The position numbers and the translations under genes are program-made. From positions 124,001-188,000 of the forward strand of contig JAZKJV010000391.1 of the NCBI GenBank assembly GCA_037367405.1: a DNA stretch of 64,000 nucleotides, given 5' to 3'. This DNA comes from Ottelia alismoides. Its lineage: Eukaryota; Streptophyta; Magnoliopsida; Alismatales; Hydrocharitaceae. Under the pieces are notes generated by a model that saw nothing but the letters and a program-made list of their open reading frames with translations, ran no database searches and had not been told where the DNA came from. Of this stretch, positions 12,601 to 22,977 are shown piece after piece (positions within the stretch are counted from its first letter, which is position 1; the number at the start of each line of letters is the position of its first letter).

Positions 12601-15435
12601 GAACATTCTCAAAAATTTTCTCGCGGCTTTTCCATTTTTTTTAAACCGCCAATATTTTTTTTTGTAACATTTTTTTATAAAGCCGTTTCAACTGTCTTTT
12701 TTTTTCTTGCGTACGGCTTTTCTTGTACGCGCCTTTTTCTTTCCCCCTTTTTAAAAAAAAACAGCGGCCCAACTTGGCCTTTACATCAATATGCCCCTTT
12801 TTTTTTGTGTCTCATGCTCCCTCCCATACCTTTTTTTTATTTTTGTTTTTTTTGATATCACGTCCCATCTCTCTTTCTTTTTTTTTCATACAAAGCAGGC
12901 CTCTTTTTTTTTTAGAAAATAAATAAAATAAGGCCCGCTAGGGCTAATCGCCAGGCGCCTCCCTTATTTAGGGTTCCTGTTGGGAACCCTTCGATCACGA
13001 GACAGCCGCCCCCATCGGGGCTTTCTTTATCACCGCTTGAAATGGGAGGATGCAGAACGCCGCCGAAGAAGCGCGCGCTGGTGGTTGTTCGGCAAGGGGG
13101 AGGGGGTCGCCGCCTGAAGGGGAAATCGCCTGGAGGGATCCTGTGGCGCCGCCGCCCGCCTGGAGCCAGTAGCGGCGAGGCAGCAGTCTGCAGCGGCGAT
13201 CTGGAGATGCGCGCGACGTAGGAGCGGCGCCTGTTCTTCTTTGCGCGTGGGCTCACGAGTTGCGTGAGGTGAAGAGCGCGCGAGGAGGTATCGCCGCCAG
13301 AGAGTTGCGCGCAGGGGCTCGCATGGGCCTGGAGGTGCGATTGGACGGTGCGGCTAGGGCTCGGCAGGAGCTTCGTCGCGGCTAGGGCTTGCCGCATGGT
13401 GATGGCGCAAGAGAAGATGCGTGTTTTGGAGCGTCGAGATACGCCTCTTGCGCATTTGGGGAGGCTCGAAGAGAAGAAGATTAGTCTTGCTCGATGGAGT
13501 CCTCCCTGGAGATCTGGCGGCGCGAGCCCTTGGAAGAAGGTGTTGCGCTCCCCCTTGCATATTTCTGTTGCGGCTTGTTTGGCTGGAGAAGATGGCGCAA
13601 CATTAACGAACAGAACATTTGCATCTGAGAGAACTTTGCCAGGAGAACTACGGAACATGGGCAATCTGGAAACCCCTCTCCTGGAAACTGCGGCGATCTG
13701 GAGGTTCCTCCATGAATAAGGGTTCCGCAGATTGAACCCTGAAACTGAACCTTGAATACGGAATATTGATGACGATTTTGATCTTCAGATCTTCAGAAAT
13801 ACCTGACCTTCTTGCAGAAATTAGGGTTTCAAACTAGAAACCCTAGAACTTTGATTTGAACAAATCACTCCATAAAAATAATCTTCAAGAACGGAAAAAA
13901 AACTGGATCTTCTCATCGAATCTCGACTAAACAAAAAACATGAACTCCTCGAGAATCGAACCCGCTCTGATACTATGTTAGAAAATCGGAAGCGGAAGTG
14001 GAAACGATAAACAGAGCATAAGAAGAAGAAACATCAACATGGGAACACCATGATTTTACGTGGAACCCTACTCCGTGAGGAGCGGGATGAAACCACGGGA
14101 GAAGCCCTCAACGGGCCGTATTTGTCTATTGACTTTCTCTCAATGAGTACAGGAGGTTTGGGGCTCCTTATATAGCCTCTCCAGAGCCTCCAAGTCCCAC
14201 TGTTGGACGATGTGGGACTAAACACTAGATGGGGTAAATGGATCTCCTCCAGGATCCATTTACCCTGCTACAACTCAATATAGCGCATACACGAATACTC
14301 CAACATCTACCGAATATTTTGGTGTTTTTGTTTCAAGTGACAATCTTTATATTTTCTATTTTCATTCAATGGTCTGGTGGTAGTGCAGTATGCCTACCAC
14401 CCAAAAGACCAGGTTTCAAATCCCCCCTTGTGGGGGTTACGTCAGGTAGCCGACAACCAGCGTAAAAAATAGTCGGATCTTTCAACATGGATTTGAGCAA
14501 GAATCCATGTAGCCAACCCTACTTAAAATGGGAGAAGGCGTTGCCAAAGATATTGGTTTCATTTCTTATTGAGCCTCATCTTTCAAAGAGCAAGATGAAA
14601 GTGAGGAAGCAAGAGAGAGAACCACGGCACCATCAACCTATAAAGAGATTGCCTGATGACACTGTCTACAACTAATGCTGATATCCATTAAAGAAACTAT
14701 GGTACTATTCTCTGAAAAGAGGCATGCATTTCTGCATTACAATATGTAGAAATATTATTTGCATCTGATGGCTCAGACATATATGATTTTTCATCGAAAG
14801 TAACAAAAAGGTTCGGATGCTACAGTTTAAATTAACTCACCTTGGTATCTCTAATCCGTTTGGCACAATCCGAACAATATAAAGCGGATCAAGATTACCA
14901 ACCGTATGTTCCAATAGAACCCCAACCTGCAGAAAGGTTGATAATCATCCTAAAAACCATAACAAAAAATTTCGATGGTGGGCTAGTTACGTCTTGTCAA
15001 TACCATTTCTGCCTTTTGTAGGCACAGTTTGATCAGCTCTTCCCATAGTTCATCATCATTTTGCGTAGTGACAAACTCTATAGCCTGCACACAATCATTA
15101 TATTGTCAGGAAATCCACAGTATAAACCCCAAAACTGCCAAATCTTTGCATTGCCTCCCAGTATATATACCTCTTCTATGTCCTCTAGCTTATTAATGAT
15201 AACTGCTAGCGCTTGTTTGGAGTTCCCCATTCTCCCAAGAAAAAAAACCTGTTCTCTAACGAGGTTCCTTCTGACACATATTTCATATGCCTGGAATATT
15301 AAGACAGCCACTTATTTGACATATAGTATCAAATCAAACCCTTTAAACCATTCGATATGAACCTTGTCTAGCTCATAATGCTGGCTGGTACGAAGGAAGC
15401 AGCATTCGTTGTTCATAGTCTGCATAAAGCTCAAC
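9625..15435 (-). CDS. VPS41: VPS41 homologue, C-terminal exon block (CHCR end plus RING), one exon frameshifted
   Basis: Six exons, read 15435-15363, 15290-15171, 15084-15004, 14926-14841, 10209-10128, 10023-9625 (stop TGA at 9627-9625). VPS41 is a HOPS-complex subunit acting in vacuolar fusion and late-endosome traffic. Visible blocks: LVREQVFFLGRMGNSKQALA, DDELWEELIKLCLQ, GNLDPLYIVRIVPNGLEIPR, TDYRTETSLRHGCNDI and a terminal RING with CCLCFDPF, VVFFCCHCYHVSCLMD and RCVLC. All junctions are GT-AG and phases agree, except the first exon: it is 73 bp where 78 is expected, with a 5-bp loss between the LLP and FLR of the conserved MLLPFLR motif, which shifts the frame. The 4.6-kb intron 14840-10210 holds an LTR element and a SINE. 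Upstream exons resume only at 45.4 kb. Confidence 0.88.
10210..11601. other. VPS41 intron, part without recognised element
   Basis: AT-rich intron DNA. A pyrimidine-rich tract (about 11440-11600) immediately precedes the LTR insertion at 11602. I see no exon or RNA gene. Confidence 0.5.
11602..11931 (-). repeat. 3' LTR of the non-autonomous element
   Basis: 330 bp. The polypurine tract (plus strand CTCCCCCTCAAG) starts at 11932, marking this as the 3' LTR of a minus-strand element. Confidence 0.9.
11932..13975 (-). other. Interior of the non-autonomous LTR element
   Basis: Two parts: 11932-12900 is low-complexity, with repeated TCTGAAACTGGA-like and CTCGGAATCTGA-like runs and long T tracts. 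12910-13720 is GC-rich. A 250-codon minus-strand ORF (13664-12912) has R/P/S-rich composition and no domain I recognise, and competing ORFs occur on the other strand. Whether any of it is translated is open. Confidence 0.6.
13976..14305 (-). repeat. 5' LTR of the non-autonomous element
   Basis: 330 bp, followed in element orientation by the primer-binding site at about 13958-13975. It contains a plus-strand TATATAG motif near 14170 that would read CTATATAAGG on the element strand, a plausible LTR TATA box. Confidence 0.9.
14362..14549 (+). mobile_element. tRNA-derived SINE, copy 1 (Gly-like head, LINE-A tail)
   Basis: About 188 bp in the VPS41 intron. The head reads TGGTCTGGTGGTAG (A-box region, most like tRNA-Gly) and GGTTTCAAATCC (B box, 14412-14423). 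The 3' part reads GAATCCATGTAGCC-AACCCTACTT...GGAGAAGGCG, matching the 3' tail of LINE-A. Two further copies lie at 29.9 kb and 46.4 kb. Confidence 0.8.
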
Positions 15436-16310
15436 CTATCAGAGGAAGAGAACCAGGCCACACATTAATAGATTCAATATAATAAATCAAATTAAAGAAA
15501 AGTGTTATCAGTAGCGACATTATAAGTTAATATCTTATCCCACCAGAACACAGGTAGTAAGAGAACATGATATTTACATAGAAACTCATAATGATTGTTA
15601 CGGGGGCTGCACCAAATTGATGTGCTATACAAATATTAAAGCTTACAGCACACCATCCATGATTATTAATTGAAGAAGTTACTTATTAGTACATGATATA
15701 CACTACACGTAGCATTGTGATGCAGGTCCCCAGAGTTGGGACTATATGGACCCAGAACAATGTGAAGAGAAGACATATAAACTAGAAAGAAATCTTGTTT
15801 AACAAATATATAATAGCCCAAATCTCTTTCTCAGCCAATCCACAAGAGCTACATTTAAAAAATGGAAGTTTAATATGCCATTCTTATAGAAAACTACTTT
15901 TGATTTCTATCACCTAACAACCATAAGCTATCACCATCTCTAACTCGAATATATGAATAAGTTTATGTCCTAATAACTTTAATCGAAAAAAGGGAAAATG
16001 ATTTTTATCTTAAAAAGGGTAAAGTTCCCAGGCAAGCCAAGGACAAATGAACTACAACTAATTCGCCCTATCTTGAAAGTTCCACCTGTTAGGTAAGGGG
16101 CAAGAGCAATAATGACATGATACCACACCAATCTGACAAAAAATGCATACTGAACTTTCATCTACGCCTAACATCTCAACTCATGTTTAGCATGCTTGAA
16201 TGCAGCTTTATTTACCATATAAGTCTTGAGCACCACCCGTAGCATTATCTCTTGATTTCTTGACAAGGTTTTGACTCAAAGCAAACAAAAATCAGACACA
16301 GTCTCCTCAA
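15436..16310. other. VPS41 intron side, no element recognised
   Basis: AT-rich DNA upstream of the first exon of the 3' block. I searched both strands by eye for the missing VPS41 residues and saw none. Confidence 0.45.
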
Positions 16311-16319
16311 TGTTTTTTT

Positions 16320-16460
16320 AGAAGGGTTTTTATCAGTTGTGCCCCTCCGAGATATTGCAATATAAGTTATACCCCTCCCTTTTTGGGAATATCAGTTGTA
16401 CCCCCGACTTCTTCCCGTTCTATCACTTGTGCCCCTCCTTTACTTTGGCCGTTAATGAGT
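16320..16460. repeat. Degenerate GTTGTGCCCCTCC repeats
   Basis: Four spaced variants of (A/T)TCAGTTGTGCCCCTCC occur within 140 bp, ahead of the GC-rich ORF that follows. A loose inverted counterpart lies near 17265-17310. This might be the terminal region of a DNA transposon that carries the ORF. Confidence 0.4.
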
Positions 16461-16580
16461 TGAACTTAACCATGGTTTTTTCAAACTATGGTTTGGGTAG
16501 GAGGGGTAAAATTGGAAGTGCTCATCTTTTTCCTCATGTTCTCAAAACGATCAACCCCAAAATGAAACCCACAACTGGAG

Positions 16581-17246
16581 ATGGGGATGATGGCGGAGCA
16601 CGAGGATCCATCCGACCTCATCACCCTCCCAGTTCATTGTCATTGTTGTTCGCAGTTTTCATGCTTGATGGAACCTCCGCTTCATTCACTCGTCGGGGTC
16701 TACTCCTTGAAGACGAAGGCGCAAATCTTGCGGGAGTCCCGTGATTACTACTCCCTCTTTTGCGATGATCCCGACTACGTTGCTTCCTACAACGCCATCA
16801 AGAACGTCGACGACGATGCCCAGAAGCGCAAGGCGAGTAAGAGGTGGTTTGCACCATCCAAGAAGCCGGAAGAATCAGAGAAACACGATGGCGGCGACCT
16901 TGCTGATTACGAGGAGCGCATGAGAACGGAGGAGAAGAAACCATGGCTGGTGAGCGTGATTGTAATACCCACGACGCAGGAGGCGGTAGCCTTTCTGATG
17001 GTAACAAGACCCATCGTCGGGGGTACCGTCGAAACATCTACCAAGAAGAAGAGGAAGGTTACAGATCATGATGACGACGACACTCGCATCAGGAACGGAC
17101 CTGACGGATTGGAAAGTGGTCGGAGTAAGGTCCCGAAGAAAAAGTGGGAGGAGGGGCTATATAGTTACCCCTCTCTCGATGAGCACAGGCAGCGTCGCAT
17201 ATCGCAAGGTTGCATCTTATCCCGCAATCAAGGGAGTCCTAAGTAG
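16581..17246 (+). CDS. Hypothetical protein, 221 residues, unidentified
   Basis: An uninterrupted ORF with gene-like GC-rich third positions amid AT-rich DNA. The start could be ATG at 16581 or the adjacent ATGs at 16587 and 16590. The N-terminal third has a Cys/His cluster, PVHCHCCSQFSC. The middle is acidic and lysine-rich (KNVDDDAQKRKASKRW). The C-terminal half has a KKKRKV nuclear-localisation-like motif near residue 155, followed by DHDDDD. No family was recognised. It lies antisense to VPS41 and is preceded by GTGCCCCTCC repeats, so a gene fragment carried by a DNA transposon is a possibility. Confidence 0.4.
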   Translation: MGMMAEHEDPSDLITLPVHCHCCSQFSCLMEPPLHSLVGVYSLKTKAQILRESRDYYSLFCDDPDYVASYNAIKNVDDDAQKRKASKRWFAPSKKPEESEKHDGGDLADYEERMRTEEKKPWLVSVIVIPTTQEAVAFLMVTRPIVGGTVETSTKKKRKVTDHDDDDTRIRNGPDGLESGRSKVPKKKWEEGLYSYPSLDEHRQRRISQGCILSRNQGSPK

Positions 17247-17732
17247 CCATGAGTTGGGTTTCTAGAGGGAAAACCCGACTCCTAGTTGTGTCCTTCGAAA
17301 ACGATAAAGGGGGCACGATACCACATCGGAAGAAAAAAGGTGGGAGAGCTATTGGACCCAATTGGATTGCTTTTGTTATTAAAAAGGAAGAGATGTGTGA
17401 TTTTGGGCCACTTTTGGTCACAGTAATTCGAAAAAAAGTGGAGCAATCAAAAAAAGGAGGCTTATAGAAAAAACAAACAAACAAAAGAGATGGATTATAT
17501 AAAAGAAAGATGGTTTTATAAAAATGAGAAAGTGAAGGAAAAAGAAAATTTGCACGATCTACATTATTTTCTCTCAACTTGGTTATTTATGTCAATATTC
17601 TTACAAATACGAGAGGAAAGGAGTGAGAGCAGAGCATATTCTTCTAGTTAAGATGTAACTACAGGATTTCTATCACGTCCATCATCTTCTCCTCGTGGAT
17701 CCTCATTACACGATCCCATCTCCATGATCCTT

Positions 17733-17873
17733 GTTAGGGAAAATAAGAGATGTGTTTATTCTATGGGACCCTAGGCTCTCTTATATAGGGAGAGTCCTAT
17801 GGGTAAATTACATAAGAGAGACAGTAAATATAAAGAGATAGAAAAAATACAATAATGTAGAAATATCTCTACA
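17733..17873 (-). repeat. copia-1 3' LTR
   Basis: 141 bp. On the element strand it contains CCTATATAAGAGAGCC, a TATA-type promoter core shared with the copia-2 LTRs. Confidence 0.9.
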
Positions 17874-17940
17874 CTCCCACTCAAGGTGGAGCATAGATGT
17901 CAATCATGCTCAGCTTGGATGAACATTTCTGGAATGATCC

Positions 17941-20900
17941 TCATGCTAATGCTTTAGTGAAGATGTCGGCTGTCTGATCTCCTGAGCTTACATGTGAGGT
18001 AGAGATGAAGCCTTGTTGAATCATGTCATGTACGTAGTGACAATCTACCTCAATGTGGTTTGTCCTTTCATGAAATGCTGGCTTATTAGTAATAAATAAA
18101 GCAACTTGATTATCACATTGCAATGTCATAGGCAGTGGGATATGTATGTGCAGATCTGCAAGGACTGCTCGTATCCACATCATTTCTGTGCTCTCCTGGG
18201 CCATGGCTTCATACTCAGATTCTGCGTTGGACCTGGCTACTATGGTCTGCTTCTTACTTTTCCATGAGACAAGAGAGCCTCCAATGTATACAGCAAAACC
18301 TGTGGTTGATTTCTTGTCTTTAGGACACCCTGCGTAGTCGGCATCTGCGCATGCTGAGATAGTAATATCTCCTCCCTTTCTGAATAATAATCATGCACCT
18401 GAAGATGACTTGAGATACCTCAGTATCATGTGTATGGCATCCATATGCATTTAGCGAGGTTGTTCCATGAACTGGCTAACTCTACTGACAGCAAAAAAGA
18501 TATTTGGTCGTGTAATGGTGATATAGAAAAGTTTTCCTACCAGTTCTCGATATCTTCTCTTATCAACTTCATCAGTATTGTCATCATACATCTTGATACC
18601 CGGATCCATATGTGTCATGGTTGGACGACATTCAAGCATGCATGTATCACTTAGTAAGTTAGTAACATATTTCCTTTGGATCATCACAAGCCCTTGCTGA
18701 TTTCTGGTGAACTCCAGGCCCAGAAAATATCTAAGAGTTCGAAGGTCCTTAGTGATAAATTCTTGACCTAAAAATTCATTTGCCCTCTTGGTTTCTTGTG
18801 GGTCATCTCATGTAATAAGTATGTCATCAACATATACTCATAATGATCGTCGTGCCCCTAGCAGTCTTCTGTATAAACAAGGAGTGATCAGCATTCGATC
18901 TAGTGAATCCTTGTTTCTGGAATAAATCTGAGAGCCTCTAAAACCAAGCCCTTGGACTCTGCTTAAGGCCATATATCGCCTTATGAAGTCTACAAACCTG
19001 ACTACACTCCCCCTCAGCAGTAAACCCTGGTGGTTGTTGCATATAAACTTCCTCTTGCAAATCTCCATATAGAAAAGTGTTCTTTACATCAAGCTGGAAT
19101 AGGGGTCAATCCCGAATCACAGCTACGGACAGCAGAATCCGTAGGGTAGAGTGTCTCGCAACTGGAGAAAAAGTATCAAGATAATCCAATCCATACGTCT
19201 GTGTGAATCCTCTGACAACCAATCTAGCCTTATATCTTTCAATGTTGCCATCTGCATTTTGTTTAACCGTGAAGACCAATTTGCAGCTCATTACGGATGC
19301 CCCAGGTGGTGCCGATACCAAGCTCCATGTACCTCTAGACTGAAGACATGCGGTCTCCTCTTCCATAGCACGATGCCACGGACTGACATCTAATGCCTCA
19401 TGATATGTATGTGGTATCGTCACGGTAGATAGTGCCAATGAAAAACGTCAGAATTCTCCATGCAGACGATCAAAGATAACATGAGATATAAGTGGATAGG
19501 TAGCACACGTACATCTTGGCTTCTTGAATGCAATTGGTATATCAAGATCGTCTTCATTCCTGTCTGTGATTGGATTGCCTGGCACCTGCACTTGGTCTTG
19601 CTGAGACAAATCATTAGACCCAATGTTAATGTCAGAGCATACCTGGGGTGTGGTAGATGACGGACCATGAGCAAGATCAGTAGTAGATCGTCGAATGTAA
19701 TGGTATGGTAGAGGAGAGATCGGAACACTAAGTGGTGGTAAGGTCGAGCTGACTGGTAAGGGAGGTGTTGAGGTAGGTGGCAAGGATGGAGACGAAAATG
19801 AGATATTGGATGGTGGTGACGATGGTGGTGGTGGAGGTACGTAAATTTCATCATCTATTACGTAGGTAGTCAACTGGTTACTTGATGGTGAAAAATACAT
19901 TATGGATTCAAAGAACGTGACATATGCGCTTTAGTAGTACTTTCTGTGAACCGGATCATAACACCGATAACCTTTCCGAGTCCTGGAGTAACCTACAAAA
20001 ACACATTTGACTGCCCGAGGAGAGAGCATGTCAATATCGGGGAGAACTTGTGGACAAACGCCACGGAACCAAACACACGAGGAGTCAATGAGAACAAATC
20101 CTTGTATGGAAAGATTAGAGAGAACGGACTTTGCTCACCTAGTACAGAGGATGGCATTCGATTTACTAGATAGCACGCAATGAGGACTACATCACCCCAA
20201 AATGAATGAGAGCCATTTCTCTGAACAAGGATAGTGCGGGCAATATCAAGGAAGTGGCGATGTTTCCTTTCGACAACCCCATTTTGTTGGGAGGTATAAG
20301 CACACGTTGTCTCATGAACAATACCAAGAGATGAGAAGAACTGGGACAAAGTACGTGTGCAGAATTCCAGTGCATTATCAGTTCCCACGGTTTTAATTGT
20401 GGTAGAAATAAGATTCTATACTTCTGCAATGAAAATGATAATCATACTTCCAGCTTCTGATTTATTTTTTAACAGGAAAGCCCAAGACAACCGACTGAAA
20501 TCGCCTACTGCAACTAAATAAAACGTGTCCCCTTGGTGATCAGGGACACGACTTGGACCCCATATATTTATATGAATCAACTCAAAAGGGGAGCGACTGC
20601 TCCGACTCTGACGACCTGGAAACATGGACCGGTGATGTTTCCCTAATTGACATGCCTCACAGTTGAATGTTGTGAGGGGTAAGACTTGCGGAGGAACTCT
20701 ACGGAGTTTCTGAAGAGGAAGGTGGTCGAAGCGCAGATGCCATAGGTATGCAGAGGTGGATCCATTGGAACGGGTAGATACTCCAGCATATGGGGTCTAG
20801 ACTAGTCGGTATAGGCCACTACTCACGGCCGCAGTCAATCATCATGCCCGTAAGAATGTCCTGAAACACAAGAGAATGTCCTGAAACACAAGAGATGATG

Positions 20901-22184
20901 GGTCAAATATAGCTCGGTAATTTAAATCCTTAGTGATCTGACTAATAGATAGCAAGCTAATAGAAAATCAGGGGCATGTAGAACATTAGGGGCATGTAGA
21001 ACATTCTGTAATCTCATGGAGGGGGCCAAGATGATCTCTCCATGTCCCATGATCGGGGAATGAGTCTCGTTGGCGATCACCATTGTCCGTCCTGGAGGAA
21101 TTTGTCTGTAAGTTGTGAGACGATTTTTGTCACCGCACAGATGGTGTGTCGCACCAGAGTCGATGATCCATTCAGAAATATATGTATAATGATATGATTT
21201 AGAGGCATGAATACTACCTGAGGTGCTTTCTCCCGCTGTGGCAGCAAACTCGGAGCCGGATTCCGTTGTAGGGATGCCAAGTGGGGGCACGATGTCCCTT
21301 AGATGGGACACAAGTCCGTCGTATCTCTGCTCTAACGTGACTGAAGTAGTGGGCTGAGTTTGTTCTGTGACGCGAGCGGATGCTGGAAAGCCATGCTTTG
21401 ACTAGCAGGTATCCTCCGTATGTCCAGATATGTAGCAATAGCCGCACGGTGGACCACGACCACGTCCACCTCGACCACGTGGTCCACCTCCACGAAACTG
21501 AGATGAGCATCCTCTTCCTCGAGAGGTAGCCATAGATGAGGAGTTAGGCACCGCAGCCTGAGATGGGAAGCTAATCCGACTCAATCATCTGAAGACCTCC
21601 TCTATAAGAGGAATGGTTGCCTCTGCCAAAATCTGAGAACAGGCGGCCTCATACTGAGTATCAAGAGAGGCTAGAAACGCACTGGCCATTGTAGCGTTGC
21701 GAAAAGTCTTCAATTGATATGGTGTGGCAGTGAGAGGAAAAAAGCTGTGAAGCTTCTCAAACATCCTGCATGGTTGTGTAGTGGGCATGAAGAGGTCGCC
21801 CACTCTGCTTGATTGTGTGAATCTCGTGCTGGAATTGCAAGATTTTTGTCTCATTTTTGGCCTGGGAATATGTGGTTGCTAGGATATCCCACATAGTCTT
21901 TGTAGTAGGTTGACGAAAAACATCATTGGCAATGTACCGAACAGCCAGACATGTGCATAGGCATCATCCTCTTCCCATGAGGAATACATCCCTATCTTCT
22001 CTGTCGGCTCTGCTTCGAGAAGAATGTGCTTCTTCCCTTGAGACTTCATGAGGTTCATGAACTGCATGGCCCATAAATCGTAGTTGGACCCATCCATCTT
22101 GACGATTGGCGCTGGATTTCTGAATCCGCAATTGGTGGGAATACTAGGTTTACTTTCTAACATTATGTCGGACGAGGAAAACAA
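17941..22184 (-). pseudogene. copia-1 gag-pol remnant
   Basis: Read from 22184 downwards: gag (MDGSNYDLWAMQFMNLMKSQ, about 22100), a CX2CX4HX4C zinc knuckle CGYCYISGHTEDTC (about 21440-21400), protease with IIDSGATHHLCG (about 21160), integrase with HINIWGPSRV and TSQQNGVVERKHRH (20625-19993), reverse transcriptase with [21 protein letters not shown] and LDTFSPVAR (19438-19106) and VYVDDILI (about 18830), and RNase H ending CDNQVALFITN and [12 protein letters not shown] (18204-17941). Many stops and frame changes make it inactive. Two in-frame or near-frame tandem duplications, of 20 bp (20854-20893) and 18 bp (20970-21005), are visible. Confidence 0.9.
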
Positions 22185-22834
22185 GGGAAACAGACAAGGG
22201 ATATTGTTTGTCTACATAGACATATGAGGGTTGAGTTGTGGGTATAGACTTATACCACAACTAACCCTAAATCCATAGAAACTTGCAGTTGACGGCTGGG
22301 AATGTTGTCAATGGATCAATGGATGGCTGTGAGGGCCACGTAGCACGAGGAGACCACCACGACGATGTTGGTGGTGGTGCTCAGGCAATGTCAGTAGCGG
22401 TACTCGGCGATGCTGGAGGCGACGCTCAGAGGTTTGGGAACCTCTATCGCCAACTAGGGCCGCAGGCGATGGCGCAAAGGGACTCCCAGAGACCTTCACA
22501 GGGTCGTAGGCGGCGCTAGGAGCCGCTGATGACAGCGTATGGGGGTGCTAAGGCTCGAAGGAGCCTTCAATCAGCAACACATGTTGGCAATGGGTCCTCC
22601 ACGAGGCGTCGTAGGCGACGCTTATGGCTGCTGATGACGGCGCCTGGCGGTGCTGGGTTCGATGGAAACCCTGATCGGCGGTGCCGGCGACGCGGGATGG
22701 CACCTAGAGGCGCTAGGCGGCGCTCCTGTGCAGAAGAGAAAATCAGGGGGAGGGGGGAAAGGGGGCGACGGGTGGTGGGTTAGGGTTAGGGTTAGGTACG
22801 AGAACTTCGACCTAGGGTCACTGCTCTGATACCA
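22185..22834 (-). other. copia-1 untranslated leader with primer-binding site
   Basis: GC-rich leader between gag and the 5' LTR. The primer-binding site occupies 22823-22834 (plus strand GCTCTGATACCA). Just beyond it, on the element strand, lie three telomere-like AACCCT repeats (22765-22795). Open frames in this GC-rich stretch look incidental. Confidence 0.75.
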
Positions 22835-22977
22835 TGTTAGGGAAAATAAGAGATGTGTTTATTCTATGGGACCCTAGGCTCTCTTATATAGGGAGAGTCC
22901 TATGGGTAAATTACATAAGAGAGACAGCAAATCTAAAGAGATAGAAACCAGTACAATAATATAGAAATATTTCTACA
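22835..22977 (-). repeat. copia-1 5' LTR
   Basis: 143 bp, close to its partner at 17733-17873 with several substitutions and two extra bases. Confidence 0.9.

Larger units (their letters stand above)
11602..14305 (-). mobile_element. Non-autonomous LTR retrotransposon (2.7 kb) in VPS41 intron
   Basis: Complete element with two 330-bp LTRs (11602-11931 and 13976-14305), both TGTTAG...CCAACA on the plus strand, flanked by a perfect 5-bp target duplication TCTAC (11597-11601 and 14306-14310). Orientation is minus: next to the upper LTR, the reverse strand reads ATAGTATCAGAGCGG, a primer-binding site of initiator-tRNA-Met type. Next to the lower LTR lies a polypurine tract, CTTGAGGGGGAG. The LTRs differ at about seven positions (about 2%), so insertion is recent. 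The 2.04-kb interior has no gag, protease, reverse transcriptase or integrase. Copia-like by its primer site and tract. Confidence 0.93.
17733..22977 (-). mobile_element. copia-1, Ty1/copia retrotransposon (5.2 kb), decayed
   Basis: LTRs at 17733-17873 (3' LTR) and 22835-22977 (5' LTR), both TGTTAGGG...TCTACA on the plus strand. Next to the upper LTR the minus strand reads TGGTATCAGAGC, an initiator-tRNA-Met primer site. A polypurine tract (plus strand CTCCCACTCAAGG) adjoins the lower LTR. The interior holds gag and pol in the usual copia order: gag, protease, integrase, reverse transcriptase, RNase H. The flanking 5-mers ATCCT and ACCCC do not match, so the target duplication has decayed or the ends come from different events. 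Its LTRs are clearly related to those of copia-2. Confidence 0.92.

Noticed and set aside
12912..13719. Overlapping long ORFs on both strands (250, 123, 68 codons)
   Set aside because: All fall in GC-rich interior of a non-autonomous LTR element, compete with each other, and show no domain. Not called as genes.
22765..22795. Interstitial telomere
   Set aside because: Only three TTAGGG-like units, inside the copia-1 leader, with an equivalent in copia-2. Better explained as a leader motif; plant telomeres are usually TTTAGGG.
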